64,000 nt of DNA from Monarcha castaneiventris obscurior (lineage: Eukaryota > Chordata > Aves > Passeriformes > Monarchidae). The stretch's first letter is position 1. Each line of letters opens with the position of its first letter. A program made the position numbers and the translations under genes. The stretch is from contig JAMPIT010000890.1 of NCBI GenBank assembly GCA_026261815.1, positions 13,668,991 through 13,732,990 of the forward strand. The letters run 5' to 3'. Positions 1 to 13,308 of the stretch are shown one piece after another. The notes under the pieces were generated by a model. It searched no databases. It saw only the letters and a list, made by a program, of their open reading frames with translations, and was not told the origin of the DNA.

Positions 1-87
1 ACATTCTTTCAGAAAAATGGAGATTCTTATCCTGTAGACAAGCAATAACAGAAGGTCTGACACAAATAGCACAAGGATTTGGAATAT

Positions 88-121
88 GTGTGTGTGTGTG
101 TGTGCGTGTGTGTGTGTGTGT
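88..121. repeat. TG dinucleotide microsatellite
   Basis: About 17 TG units interrupted once by CG. Confidence 0.9.
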
Positions 122-729
122 TTGTCAATGAATTGCTGATGGATATGTTTTACACTCTGGGATTGGACTTTCTTAATCTGATTTTTTTTAACTTCGTCAG
201 CAGTAGTGACCTAAGTTAAAGGTTGACTTGATTGAATGTGAATGGTGGTGTTTCAGGAGGGAATGGGTTTCAGCATCAAACAGATTTTACAACAAAGGAA
301 GTTTGATTATTGCTTTGGTATTTTTTCAGGTATTTTTTGTCAAAGTATTTTTGGTCTCATTCAAAAACTAGAAATACTTTCAATTTTAGTATTCAGCCTC
401 TCCTACATAACTGAAGTCAATAAATTGTACTAGCATGATTTAATATAAATTTAAAAATGTGAAATTTATACCTTTTGAAACGGTAACAAACAGCCAAAGT
501 CCTAGATTTGGTAAAAGCCAGGGAACTGGTGTTAATCTTAGTTTGAAGGAAAAACAGTTATTTTAATTATTCACCTGTTTTGCACATATGAGATGTTGCT
601 ATACTGAGATGCTTTGCTGCTATAACTATCCTATAAATATTTTTCATGGCCACTTTGACAAGCAGGAGACATTTATTTGTTTACTTTGAAAGTTCTAAGC
701 TTAAAATACTTAGAATAGCATATTATCAT

Positions 730-905
730 CACAGAATGGTATGGGTTGGAAGGGACCTTAAGATAATCTAGTTCCAACTCCCCTGCCATGGGCAGGGACA
801 CGTTCCACTAGACGAAGTTACTCAAAGTCCCATCCAATCTGGCCTTTAACACTTCCAGGGATGGGGCATCAACAACTCCTCTGGGAAACCTATTCTATGC
901 CTATT
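730..905 (-). mobile_element. CR1 LINE 3' fragment
   Basis: On + it begins cacagaatggtatgggttgg and continues aagggacctta…ccatgggcagggacac…cttccagggatggggcatc. This is the reverse complement of a well-preserved CR1 3' end, and it indicates a bird or other sauropsid genome. Confidence 0.92.
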
Positions 906-3392
906 CATTGATCATTTTCTGTATTGCAGCTGATGACTTTAATTAAAGGGGAAGAGAAGTTGAGTGGATTTTTTTTTTTTTAATTAGGTACTTCAGTGCC
1001 AGTAATAATAGCTAAAGCACTCACATAGAAATATACACTGTGTCTTTGTAGAGATATTTCGTGATGATGGCTATATCAGTAAGTGCTTTTTAGTTCTTAC
1101 AGTACCTCAGCAGAGCTAATGTGAAAACATTTTAAAAATATATAACTGCATCTTTAAGTTCTTGATTACAGAGGCAAGAGCTAAATCCAGTGTTGAGCCA
1201 GCTGGACACTAACCACGTCTATTCAGCAGTGCTGTGAATCGAGGTGAGCAGCTTGTCAGGAATAACACGTCAGGTTTCCTTTTGACAAGTCAAACTGTCT
1301 TTTTCTTTTCTAAAGCAGAGGTTAAGAATTCTGATGGGTTTTTAGTGGAAGCCAGAGGTGCTGTCTCTCAAAGAAGAAAGGTGCTGCCAGCCGGATAATT
1401 GGCCATACCTTGCCTCTACGTGCGGCAGAGGCTCTCGGCTTCTGTTCAGTGCAGAGCTCTGTGGGAGTCAGGAGCTGGGAGCTGATGAGGACTCGGGATG
1501 CACTGGGATGCTGGCCTTGGATGCCTGCCAGCACGGCCTTCAGCATTAGCCACAGCACTTCTTTCTGCACCGGCACCATGGGACGCTGATGTCTACTTTG
1601 CAGAAAGGACAGAGGTCAAACTGGAAGCTATTTTTCCTTGCCCACTGTCAAATGCAACATAATCACCTGTTTTGTTGTTACTAATGCTAAAGCAAATTTA
1701 ACTCATGCTCATAAAATTCCTGCTGGGTGAGTCCAGTATTTTTAGTGGAATACAGAAGTGAAACAGCTGGTGTAATAATGAGACCTGCTGCTTTCCATGG
1801 TTCTGAAGGTATATTTGGGAGTGCAGTCCTGGCATTACTCTTATAATGGTGCTTGAGACAGTTGGGCTGGAATTACAGAAATAAATGATGTTTGAAATCC
1901 TCATTAAAAAAACCAAAACAATCAACATTTCCTCTGCTGAAAACTGACTAGAGTTTTTTGCTGCAAATCAGAGATATGAAAGAAAGCTGCTTTGTCTTAT
2001 CTTTGCAGTGGCACATAAAAGGCATAAAAAGAAATTGCGATGTTGCTTAGACCCACAGATGTGTCCAGAACTGTAATTCATATTGGCCCTTTGGATCTGA
2101 TGCCTTTGTAGCATTCTAATCCTTATGAATGTAGTCGATCTTCTTAGCAAATAGATTTACTTATTAGGACCCTGTGACTCCAGCTTTAGGGATTTTTAGT
2201 GCCTGTTCTTTTCTGCAAGCTGCTCCAGTGATCTTTCAGTTTTTAATGCTGACCTGAGGACCAGAGCTTTAAAGGATTCAACTGACTCCTTTTCCAAAGG
2301 ACATCTGAATATGCTGGATATAGCAAGTGTAATTTTAAAGGGCTAAAGAGATAAGAAAGAGGGAGAAGTGATAGTTGTAGTGACAGCCACTCTCTCATTC
2401 AAACTCCTCAGAGAAGGAGGCGCCTTTTTCCTGCAGTTCTTGCTGTGTGGAGGAGCTGTGGGCACTGGAACAGACAGCTGGAACAGAGAGTGGACAGGAC
2501 TTGTACCCTCAGAAGGGTGCAAAAGTTGGGGCTGCTTTACACTTGATACTGGTCTTTTCCTCTAAATGCTGGGGCCTGGAATTGCCTAATGACTTTTTTC
2601 CACACCTGCCCTTTCTCACCCTGGTCTATGCTCAGCTGGATGACCCTTGATCCATAACTGTGAAATTCCACCCCTCTTATTTCCTTCAAACAATTTCAGA
2701 GGCTAAGCATTGTTCTCTCCCTCTGTTAATAGTTGGGAAAAGTTTTTTCTAATCTGTGAAGCTGAAGCTCATAAAGCAACAAGTGCAGAGCAAACATTCA
2801 GGTGATTCTTTATCAGAAGAGATAAGAGTGTCTGAAGTTCATTTCAGAGTAAATGCTATCATAATATATTAGTAGGATCCATTCACATCCTAGAGGAGGA
2901 GTGCTCTTATGTTGCTAAATATAATACGCTCTCAGCTTCAGGCCATAGGGATGAGGAAAGCAAGATTCTGAAGTAAAGTTCAGGAGAATCAAGCTGAGAA
3001 GTATGTTGGCATGGTTCTAGTGGTTAAATATTTACCAGAAGCAGGCAGCTCTTAGAGTCTCATTTTTCCTCAGCCATTGGTATCATAAGGTAATAAACCA
3101 TGCATAGATCATAGTTTTTCAGGGAAGTGGCTGCAAAGGGTCCTGCTTCTTGAGCAAGGACAGTTAATATCCAGTTCCTTTAAAAAAAAAAAAAAACCAG
3201 AATACATTGAGCATTTACTGAGAGTGACCAGAAAACAAAGTTTCTGCTTGAGGAGTGGAGTTGGTGTAGCACAGCGGGTTTCAGGTGGGGTAGAGTTGCT
3301 TTTCTTCACAGTGCTTGGTATAGGGCTAAGTTTTGGGTTTATGCTGATCACTCAAGGCCTCTCTCCATATCATACATCACTTTTGCAGGTAT

Positions 3393-3442
3393 GGTCATGA
3401 GTTTGCCAGCCTGATTTGGTCATGAGTTTGCCAGCCTGATTT
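3393..3442. repeat. 25-bp perfect tandem duplication
   Basis: Two adjacent identical units beginning ggtcatgagtttgccagcct. Confidence 0.9.
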
Positions 3443-4504
3443 GATGTTGTCCTCCTTCCCAGCCCCACTCATGGTCACTCTGACTTCTCCCTCTGGCCTG
3501 CAATCCTTAATGTGCCTGCAGAGGTCCAGAATCTGTGTTACATGGAAGGGGAAGAGCTGCAGCAGGAGAGCAACACCTGCTGTGTCTTAACACAGCTGCC
3601 AACACCAGCCTGCAGCTGCTGCTACTGAATGGAGAGACTGCTTATGTGTACCTTATGTTTTGCATAGGTGGAACACAAGATGAATTTCTGCAGTACATGA
3701 TTCTTCTGTTTTTTTCCAGGCCATGCTGTCTCATTGGTGCTGAAAACAGAGCTGTTTGATAAAAGAGATTAATAACTGTAAATTCCTCATGTCCCAGTGA
3801 AATCCAATGGCTTAGATGTTGAAAGAGAATCTGAAAGGCACCTGAAAAGAAATGTAAAAGTGAGAGGCTTTATTGAGATTAACATAGGGCCTATTTCCTA
3901 ATTTTTGTTGTAATAAATTAAACTTGATGTCACTTGATATTCCATTTTACTTGGCATTATCTCAGTGCTAGACAAAGAATTGCTGATCAAAAGAAAAAGA
4001 GCGAATGCAATACGTTTATCGTGCTCTTCCCTTGTGAGGAAACACACTGAATTCTGGCACTCATGAAAAACGGTTTTAAATGAGGAATCTCTGAACATGC
4101 TAGGGTGGTAGAAAATGTCAGTGTAGTTGTGCTGCATGTGTAGGAGGAGTTGTTTCAGGGGACAAGAGAATAAGAGTGCTGGTAGAACAGTACTTGAAGT
4201 ATTATATTAGGGTTCATGTTATAAAGATAGTGGTCATTGAAGGGATCTCTGAAGCAGTAAATGGGTAGAAGCTGTATAGATTAATTTATGAGGAAAAAAG
4301 TAAGAATTAAATATGTATAACTTGCCTAAGCAGTGACTGCTGGGGTTCATAAATCTAACAAGCATGAGAGGTCTAAGCCCAGAAAAAACAAAAAAAAGAA
4401 CTCTGCATATAGTTGGGGCTCTATCTGAAATGTCTGAAATGGAAACTTCAGGTAACCCATGTGTGACTTCCTAGATGGATATCTAGCAAATATGTAGCAA
4501 TGAA

Positions 4505-4558
4505 TATCCTGTCTTTTTAGGGTGATTAGAGGTATCCTGTCTATTTAGGGTGATTGAG
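4505..4558. repeat. 28-bp imperfect tandem duplication
   Basis: Two units of tatcctgtctNtttagggtg with small differences. Confidence 0.85.
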
Positions 4559-4903
4559 CCTGGCTTCATTTCATGACATTAGTCAGGTGAACTGTCAGTG
4601 CTATTTGAATCTATTTTTCATCTAGAGTTAACTGTGCTGTCTTAGGTCCTATAGACAAATGCTGATATGCAAACCTGACAAACTCCTCACTGTCTTCTCA
4701 TCCTTGAACACCAGGGTGGGGGAAGTAGTGTCACAATCCTTTACAATCTCTCAAATTTACAGGACAATGTACTCTGTAAACTAAATTTTATTTAATGAGC
4801 TTATTGTGAATGAAAGCAAACAAATATGTCAAATAAACTCAATCCCCTTTGTACAGACTGGTCTAACATGATTTCACTAATTCATCACTTTATTCATGAG
4901 TGA

Positions 4904-5018
4904 TTATCTTTTAGAGCCCTTCCAGCTAATTTGATTAGAAGTCTCAATCCTCACAGTATAATTGAAGCATCTCTCTCTGTGATCCTCAGACAACCGCTGC
5001 AGGCAGGGAAGAACAATT
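4904..5018 (+). repeat. Inverted repeat, left arm
   Basis: The reverse complement of 4,904-5,018 aligns along its length with 6,333-6,440. The outer 39 bases (4,904-4,942) are identical to 6,402-6,440. The inner part has small indels and substitutions but keeps blocks such as ttgttcttccctgcctgcag. Confidence 0.85.
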
Positions 5019-6332
5019 ATTTCTTTATGTACTTTGAAAAACCAACACAGTTTAAACAGTCTTACTCACTTAAAGGTAGAATAGGTAACATTCTCAAGTT
5101 CTCTGATTTGTGACTTGTGCAGCAGTGACAAGCAAAGCAGTGACTGATCCTTCCTTCACCCGCGCAGTGCGGGCATCTTGGTGTCTCACTGAGATGCACA
5201 AAAGCCTCAGCAGTCCAGCTGCTGCTGGATCTGCTTCAAAAGCATTTTGAGTCAGCTGAGGAAGTTGGGTCTATACCATCTCCCATGGATTCTGAAAAAA
5301 ATGCTGGGCAATCACAATGTGAAGGTGGTGGCTGCAGGAGACAGCAAGCTACGGGTGATAACAGCTCCTCCTCCTTTGCCAGGGACTCTTTCTTAGACTT
5401 CTGCTGCTCTTCCTTGGTGTTCTTCTTTGAGAGTGTGCCAGTTGCATTTTCTGATGCTTATGGTCACTGAAGCATGCAGGAATGACAGAAGTCTACCTGA
5501 AGCAGGCCAGAGGCTGGAGCAGAACTGGCTGCAGTGTGTGCAGCCCCTCTGCGCTGCACTTGTTGCTTCTGTTTGTTGCAGCTGTTTTCTACATTTCACA
5601 AAATAGCTGAAGCCTATGAAACTGGATCTCCTAAAAGCAAGTTGCTGAACATCTTTCATGCATGTGATCTTTGCAGTGATAGTTGTGAGACAAAGCAGAA
5701 TCAGAGCGTGGCAGGGATATCAGGCCGCTGCATTCTGTGAAACCCACTTTAAAGGTATTTCTGTTTTGCTCTTTCAGAGTGGAGGCCTGTAAAATGCTCT
5801 GTGAAAGGGAATTGAAACATTCTCTCCTTGTTCTCATTCTTCCTTGGGCACCCCTAAGGGATTTGCCCACCCACAGCTGGGTGGGAGATGTTAAGCTAGC
5901 TGGGTTTTGTTGGACCATGAGGGCCATTTGGAGGGTTTAGGAGCAGTTCTTGGTTTCAGTGGTTCTTCTTTCTTGACAGCTGATCTGCTGCACCCTCAAA
6001 ATACAGGCAGCAGATGTGAGAACACTCCAAAAAAACCAAGGGCCCTTGATAAAAAAAATATAAGTCAATAAATATAGGCACTTACAAAAGAACAGATTTA
6101 AAATTAAAAAGTTGTATGTGGATAGTTTAAAATGTAATGTTTATCTTGGTAGGGTTTTTTTTTCTACTGAGTCTTAGGACAAGGAAGTACACAGCACTCT
6201 TTCACATGTGATGCAGAGATGATACTCTGATAGACAGGGTTTGTTCTTTGCTCTACTGTAAGTTTTCTATGTTACTTTTAAGTAACTAAAATTATTTAAA
6301 CTCTGTTGGTGTTTCAAAGTTGATAAAGAAGT

Positions 6333-6440
6333 TAATTGTTCTTCCCTGCCTGCAGCAGTTGTCTGAGATTCAGAGACAGGCAATTATACTGTGAAGAAGA
6401 AACTTCTAATCAAATTAGCTGGAAGGGCTCTAAAAGATAA
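6333..6440 (-). repeat. Inverted repeat, right arm
   Basis: Partner of the arm at 4,904-5,018; about 1.3 kb lies between them. The outward-facing ends read ttatcttttagagccc on the left and, inverted, on the right, as terminal inverted repeats would. Confidence 0.85.
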
Positions 6441-9400
6441 GAACATACTTCCTGCCTCCAACCTTTCCGTCTTCTGCAAAGCATTTTTTTCTAAAACATC
6501 TTTTGGCAGGGTCACTGCTCTGCTGCTGAGCCACAGATACTGGCAGCTGTTGTGTTCTGGGCAGAGGTGCTCTTTGCTGTCTGTGCCTGAACACCCAGGA
6601 GCTGCAAATAAAGCCCTGGAAGGGACCAAGGTGCCAGGTGCTCATTCTGTCTCGTATTTCGGATGCCAGCTGTGATTACCACGTAGGGTCAGGCTGTGGT
6701 AGCAGAGGCATCTTTCAGAGAACGTGGAGTGAGGAGCTGCAAAGGGCTGTCTTGGGGCACTCCTTTATCCTTCCTTGGCAGGTGTCAATCAGCTGCTCTC
6801 TGTCACAGGGTGAAAGAGCAGGACCTGTCAGAGCAGCTGCTCCTCAGGCATCGCCTGTACGGAGACAGGAGTGCGACTTTTTCCATGACAGGAGCTAAAT
6901 ATCAACATGGACTAAAGCTAATGATTTGGTGTAAAGAAACAGCACTCCATGGGGACCTGGCAAACCTGCAGCCCTGTAGAAATGTTTGCTCTTGTTCCAG
7001 TTTAATTTTCAGAGATCTATTCTTCTTTTCTATATTTGAGCTGTTTCCTTTTTGTTTAAATGCAGCTCATGAAGCACACTATTAATTTAGTCAGATAGTT
7101 TACAGTTACTTTGTAAAATACAAATGAAATACACAGAGCAAAGTAAATACAGGTTTTCAGCATTTTGACTCATACAGCTTTGCGATTAGCTATTGGAGCA
7201 TGGCTCAATCTTCATGCTCCTGTCTGATGGGTATTGTTGGTAGTTTTTTCAGTTCAATCATCCATGAAATATTCACAGGTTTATAGTCAACACAGAAGTG
7301 AAACTGTCATAACAACTTGCTTGATAACGACAAAGAAATAGCTATCAGAGAAGTGGCAGGCAGCTTCTGTGCTGAAGTGTTTCAGTTCAGGAGTTTCACT
7401 ACCTTTTGCATTTTGTGTCATTTCTGAGAAATGTATAATGTGCAAAATGCATTTGTGTTTTTTTAAGAATTTTGATACGTCCAAATCTGTCATCTAGCTA
7501 TTGCTTTTCATGGTATTTTTCTTTGGGAAAAAAAAAAGAAAAAGTAGATAGATGAATTACTGCATGTGTTACAAAAAACACATGATGATGGGTGAATTTT
7601 TGCAGCTTAACTGTTTGACCCCATGGTCTGCAGGCAAGTGGTTGAATCTCATTTTTTAGTTTTCAAAAGAGACTGTTGTATTAATAATAAAATTGGGTAA
7701 GTACCAACAGGTAGAAACACAACAGTTGAGGTCAACTGTTTCCCATCTGATTTCTTAAATACAGGTCTACATTTCAGATGAAGAAAATGAAGGGAAATGG
7801 TGCTGTTGTACTTCCCTGCTTGACTCCATGTGGAAGATCTTCTTTTCATGATCCTGGTAATAGGTACATGATGTGAAAATGGTCTCACCTGGGATACAAG
7901 TATTATGAGAGATTTTGAAGAGATGGAAATGTGTTTGTGAGCACCACCGGGCGAGCTAAGAGAAGTGCAGGAGGACTGAAGATTGACAGCAGTGTTCCCA
8001 AAAGCTTCCTTGAAGCTTTTCTTTTCCTGCCCCAGGTGTCTGTCCTTCCTGCCCTGCAGAGCTCAGCAGAGAGGTTGCTTACCCTTCTTATGGCAGGTCT
8101 GCCCACACTGGATTGCTCTTAAGAGTCAAATTTTAAGTCTAGAAACAAAGGAAATAACCCCATAATTTGCACTTTGTTTTTGTTGACATCCCAGGCACTG
8201 TTAGAGAAAATCCAGGCTGTACAGAATACCTGTAAAATTCAGGTGCTAATAGCAAAATACAGGTGGGATCTCTGGGTTATTAAAATGCAAATTTAGAGTG
8301 AGAGGGAGACATCACTGTAGGAATGGTGGACTGGTGCAGGAGGCAAGGCTAAGGTACATTAGCAGCCGTGGAGAGAAAAGCAGCAAGTCCGTGGTGCTCT
8401 AGCTTGGTGTTGTGATGCTGGTCACATCTGCCCTGCTGAGCTCCCTCTGACAGACTTAAACAGTAGAGAAAATCCAAACATCGTTGCTGGAACAATGTAC
8501 TTCGATTTTGTGCCTTTAGACCTTAAGATGTTGTGAAGGTTTGAGCTATTTTATAGCTACAGCAACCCCTTTCCCTTCTCTGTCTACTCTATTCTCATTG
8601 AAGTATCGCCTTGTTTTGGGCTGAATTGCTCTGGAGATCCAGAAAATCTGAGTCTTGCCTTGTGGGAGCTCTCTGCTCTGCATAAATTTAAGGTATGTGC
8701 AAAACTGATGCAGAGCTAAAAGATCCCTTAACAGCTTATTTTGATGTTTATATTCAGGTAGCCACTAATGATGTGATTTTAGGTTGCATAGGACAAGCCA
8801 TTGAAGTTAGATGGCTCAAAGACCTAACAAGGTTACTTCTTAGTAGGCTTGTGACAAATATTCCCCTAGTCACCCTTGCCCTTGCCTGCAGGACCTGCCA
8901 CACTGAGCAGAGGGAGGGAAGTGTCAGAGGGTCCCCAGCTGGTAATGTGAGGAATGTCTGTGTGCCTTCTCTGGGAGTGGGTGACCCATTGCCTTTCCCT
9001 CCCTGGGGGTGTCAATTTGCATCTCTCTCATCCACCCAGTCTCAGATTTTTCCATGCAATATGCAAGGGCATCATAACCTTCAGACCTTACTATCTCTCA
9101 AGACTGAGTTGGAATTTGCTAGCAGGTTCAGGAGCTCTAAGGGTAATTCTGTGTTAAGATTATTTTCTTCCTTTTGTCAATTTATTATTTTGATGACCTT
9201 GGTCAGGTGGATTTGGGTGAGTGGTGGGATATGTGATGGATCTCTCCCAGTATGCATTTGTCCAGCATGATGTTAAGTGTGTAAGAGACTTCCTTTAAAG
9301 AAAAAAAAATCTTTGGGTTACTAAAGCCTTTTGGGAGCTCCCTGAATGTGGTCTTAATTCCTATATTTGTATTCCTGATTGGTATGAATAAATGCTGTGC

Positions 9401-9654
9401 TACTTTTGGAAAACTGGATGCCACGTTTCCAGGAGTTAGAGATTCCAGATAGTGAGGATGCAATGCAAATGTTAATGTTCTGAAAATAACGAGCGCGGTT
9501 GAGCAGCAAAATAGAAATAGATCAAGTTGAATCAAGCCAAAATAATGTTTTTGTTCCTTACCAGAAGAGAATTCTGAAATGAACTGGGGAGTTCACTGAC
9601 CAAAATCTGCCTGGTTCTCAGGCTTTTCTAATTTAAGCTAAGGACAAGAAGGCT

Positions 9655-9730
9655 ATGTATCTATCTGTCTATATATATATATATTTATATATAAATAGAC
9701 ATAGGTATCTATCTATATATATATATAGGT
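9655..9730. repeat. TA/TCTA-rich microsatellite
   Basis: Alternating atctatctgtcta and tatatata tracts. Confidence 0.85.
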
Positions 9731-10504
9731 ATGAAGTAGCTGTTGAAGTGCCTCTGATATCATTTTCCCACCGCTCAAGGTTTGGATTGGCTTATCTTGG
9801 CTCTAGGCAGAACAGGAGCATGAGTCTCTGCAGCGTGACCCATCATTTACCTTTGACAGTTAACATGAAGCTCTGGATAATAATAATTATAAAGAATAAT
9901 AAAGAATAAGTATTCTTTGATTTGTTGCTTTAATCTTCTAGAGATAATCCTGAGCTTTAGACTGTGCCTGCCTTTCCTTGGAAAAATAATTAAGTCCCTT
10001 AAAGAGAGTAAATGGTTTACTTCTGATTCTTTTCATGTACAGGCGATTACACTGCTTTTACTGGTAGGACATAAATTATGAAACAAAAATGAGATTTTTT
10101 TTTTTTTTTTAAATTATGGCGCTAGAGACATTTTACTGATTAGCTTGGAAATTGCCTGTGGCTGGCAGCTTGGGATTTCAAAAGAAAGGAAAGAAATTCA
10201 GCTATTCACCATATGACAAAAGCCAGACTCTGACTGGTGTGCAATTTTCTAAGGAAATGGGTAATCACACATAATGTAACAGAGGTAGGAGATGGCAGGT
10301 TAGCTTGACTGCAAGAAAGAAGTGGTGGTTTTTTTCTTTCTGATTGCAAGGGATTCTTGAGCAGTCATTATGTTTGCGTGGTGTGAAACCTTTTGCTGTT
10401 GTGTCTATTGCATTTCATCTTTAATTTTTATCCTTGAAGCCAGTTTTCCTTGTAAAATTCGCTTGAAAGCTGTCTTTCTCCTTTTGGTAAAGGAGTATCT
10501 CTGA

Positions 10505-10557
10505 CAGATACTCAGATATATCTATATACTCAGATATATCTATCTGAGTATATCTGT
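10505..10557. repeat. Palindromic cagatata-rich cluster
   Basis: Repeated cagatatatcta and ctcagatat words. Arms tactcaga and tctgagta flank tatatcta, so the segment can fold on itself. Confidence 0.7.
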
Positions 10558-12262
10558 GAAAGGTGCAGTAATCCATTTCAAATTCTGAAGTTTGACAAAC
10601 TGGAGGTGGGAACAAGTAAGGCCAAACTGGGCTCCCAGCATACCAATTAGTAACACCTCCTAAAATGTACACCTTTAATTTGTAAATAAGATGGCAATAA
10701 AATGAGAGCACAAAACAAACTGTGAATGCAGCAATGCCACGTTTGGTGAGGCTGTGTAAGAGCTCTTACTTGCTGATGTTTATATTTTAGTATCCTGATC
10801 ATCTTGAGCAAAATACAGTCACTGGTAAGATACACAGATTACCCAAACAACGTTTTACCAGTTGTTTTGCTGATTATTGAATATGTTTAAAAAACAAAAA
10901 AAAAGGGAAATTATAGGATGTAAAAAATAAGGTACACGTTCTGGAAACAGAGAACATAAATGATGCCCTGTAAAGTGGCTGCTGTGAAAGGGGTACGAGG
11001 ATAATAATGGCTGTATTTGTACCCCATTGTATGGTTGTAGCCAAAAGATTTTGGGGCAGATGAGTATGGGGAAAGTACTGTGTGTTAGGAGTATTATTTT
11101 CCTGTCTAATATGAGTGAGTCTGGAATTCTGAATGCTGGAAAACTGGAAAGTTTTGAGTTTTCTTTAAAGAAACTACAAGAATTGTTTCCACAGTGAAAA
11201 AAAATATTTTACAACAAAAACCTGAAGATTTTCAATCTCAGTAACTTCTTGTAGTCTACAGGTACCTACAAAGAAGAGACATTTCTGAGGCTAAAGGGTT
11301 GTTAATCTAAGCAAGTTAAACTCTACACAGATTAAGTGGCTCAACTCATTGAAGAAAAATACAGCACCTGGAATTTTTTGATTTTGCTAGTTTATAATTG
11401 TCATGTCTGATTTATGGAGACTCCATAACATCCCTCTATTAAAATCTTTTAAATCAAGACAAAGATGCTTTCTGGGGAAAAAAATGGCATTTCAGCATAC
11501 GGTGAGCTTTGTGAAGAAATTGTCATGCTGTACATGTGTATCACATCAGATAGGATCAACATCTCTGGTCCATTCTGGTCTTAATGTCTTGGGGTCTGTT
11601 TGCTCATCTGTGCTGCTGTTTTGACTGCTGAGTTATGTATAATAGCTGCCTAGGACACCAAAATGTCCCCAGACGAAACAAAAACCCTAAGGTTCTTCCT
11701 CTTCAACTAGTGTGCTTTTGTGGAAATAAATGTCTCTGCCTTTCTGTGCTTGCTTTGGTTGCTTGTGAGAATCCTAAGCTGAAATAGTGTTAAGGCAGTT
11801 TAAATAAGGTTTTGTCCGAAGTAGTCTTGGTTGCAGTTGTGTACTGGAAATATATAAATGGTATTAATGTATTGTGACATTTCTTCACAATTGTTTTTCT
11901 AACAAAAATGTGGGAAGATAAAAACTGACAACAGCCAGAGCTCTTTGCTGTCCTCATGTGTTGTTTATCAGATCAGATATTTGATTACATTCAGTTTTTA
12001 TTACTGCAATGGGTTTATTACGTGGGTTGTGGTTTTGTGGGGAACTACTGGAACAAATTAATTTGTGTACCTGTTGGCTTAACTAAAAAGGTGAGTTTTA
12101 TTAATGGCATTTTAAATACGGGGCAAAAAAAGAGAAAGAATTAATTCAGATGTTATTAGTGGTGTTGTGGTGCTCTCAGTCATACTGAGTAGTACCAGTA
12201 CATTTGTATGCCAATTTTCTTCTGCCCCCTGGTTTATCCGCTAAAGTCACCAACATTTTGTT

Positions 12263-12752
12263 TGTGATAGGACACATTTCATGCCATAAATCAACTTCTC
12301 CTGATGGGAGAAAATCTCAGAGTCCTTGCTAGAAATTCCCTAGACGGAGGGGACAGATCAGCATTCAGTTTCTTCTTCTTCAAAGAGTTGTTTATTAAGA
12401 TCTTATCAGCTACAAGGTTACAAGGAACTTAGCGAGAGTAGAGAAATGCTGCAAGTGTCCTGGTATCAAGATTTTGCAGCCCTTTTAAAGGCATTTTACC
12501 CAATAGAAATTTGAAACAACAGATATTTTTACTTTTCCACCAAGGTCCAGTAAATCACCTTGTAACGCAGACAGGAACTGCGGAAAATTCTACCCAATCA
12601 TGCTAAGCTGCTTCTACTGCAGAAAATGGAGGTCTTGAAGAAGGAGCACGATGTCTAAAATGATGTAAACATCCACCATTTTGGAAACCTCACTATTTAT
12701 CTATTTACTATATGAACAAACCTAAAACCTCTAAATTCTTCACCCTGTGACA
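12263..12752. mobile_element. LTR-like avian repeat
   Basis: A block running from tgtgataggacac to caccctgtgaca, with TG…CA ends. It includes phrases I associate with an avian retroviral LTR family: tgtttattaagatcttatcagctac, caccttgtaacgcagacagg, gatgtaaacatccaccattttgg. Flanks (ttgtt and ttctt) are similar but not an exact target duplication. No coding remnant is present. Confidence 0.45.
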
Positions 12753-13231
12753 TTCTTGCAGAATATTCTACTATCTAGTTCACATTGGTGTAGATTTTAA
12801 TTCCTCCCAGAGCATAGGCAGTTTTCTCCATGGATAAAGGTCAAAACCAGCATTGTTCAGTGGGGTTAAGTTCTTTAAAGCAGGCAGAGGAATATTCTCT
12901 GCACTCTGGATTCCCACAGTGATAGGCATTTGTAACTAGACCTTCCATTGTTTTGCATCCTGCAGTTCCCCTCAGCTAGCCATTAGCTGTGTGTAAAGTA
13001 CTGTATATGTACATCTCACTGATAGGAAAACACGATGCACCAATGTGTGCTTTCAAGTGAGTCTCTTCATCCCATGAGTTCTACGTGCCCTAATGAAACA
13101 GAAGTGTTGTAGGTGATGAATGCAGTACAAATTCCTGTAAGGGTCCATATGGAAATCTCTTGTTCTGGTTGCTACAGCCTGCTCTGTGCTAAGCCAAAAC
13201 CTGTCAGACAGATCTCGTTGAATCTCATCCT

Positions 13232-13308
13232 CAGGGAATCACAATCATTCAGGTTGGAAAAGACCTCCTAAGATCATCATGTCCAACCATTCAGTGGATG
13301 TTTGCTAC
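13232..13308 (-). mobile_element. CR1 LINE fragment, short
   Basis: On + aatcacaatcattcaggttg, then gaaaagacctcctaagatcatcatgtccaacc, the reverse complement of a CR1 3' end; truncated after about 75 bases. Confidence 0.85.

Noticed and set aside
8695..9270. 191-codon + frame in MCUB intron 1
   Set aside because: No recognised motif, ordinary intronic composition, no supporting splice or promoter context; expected occasionally in 25 kb.
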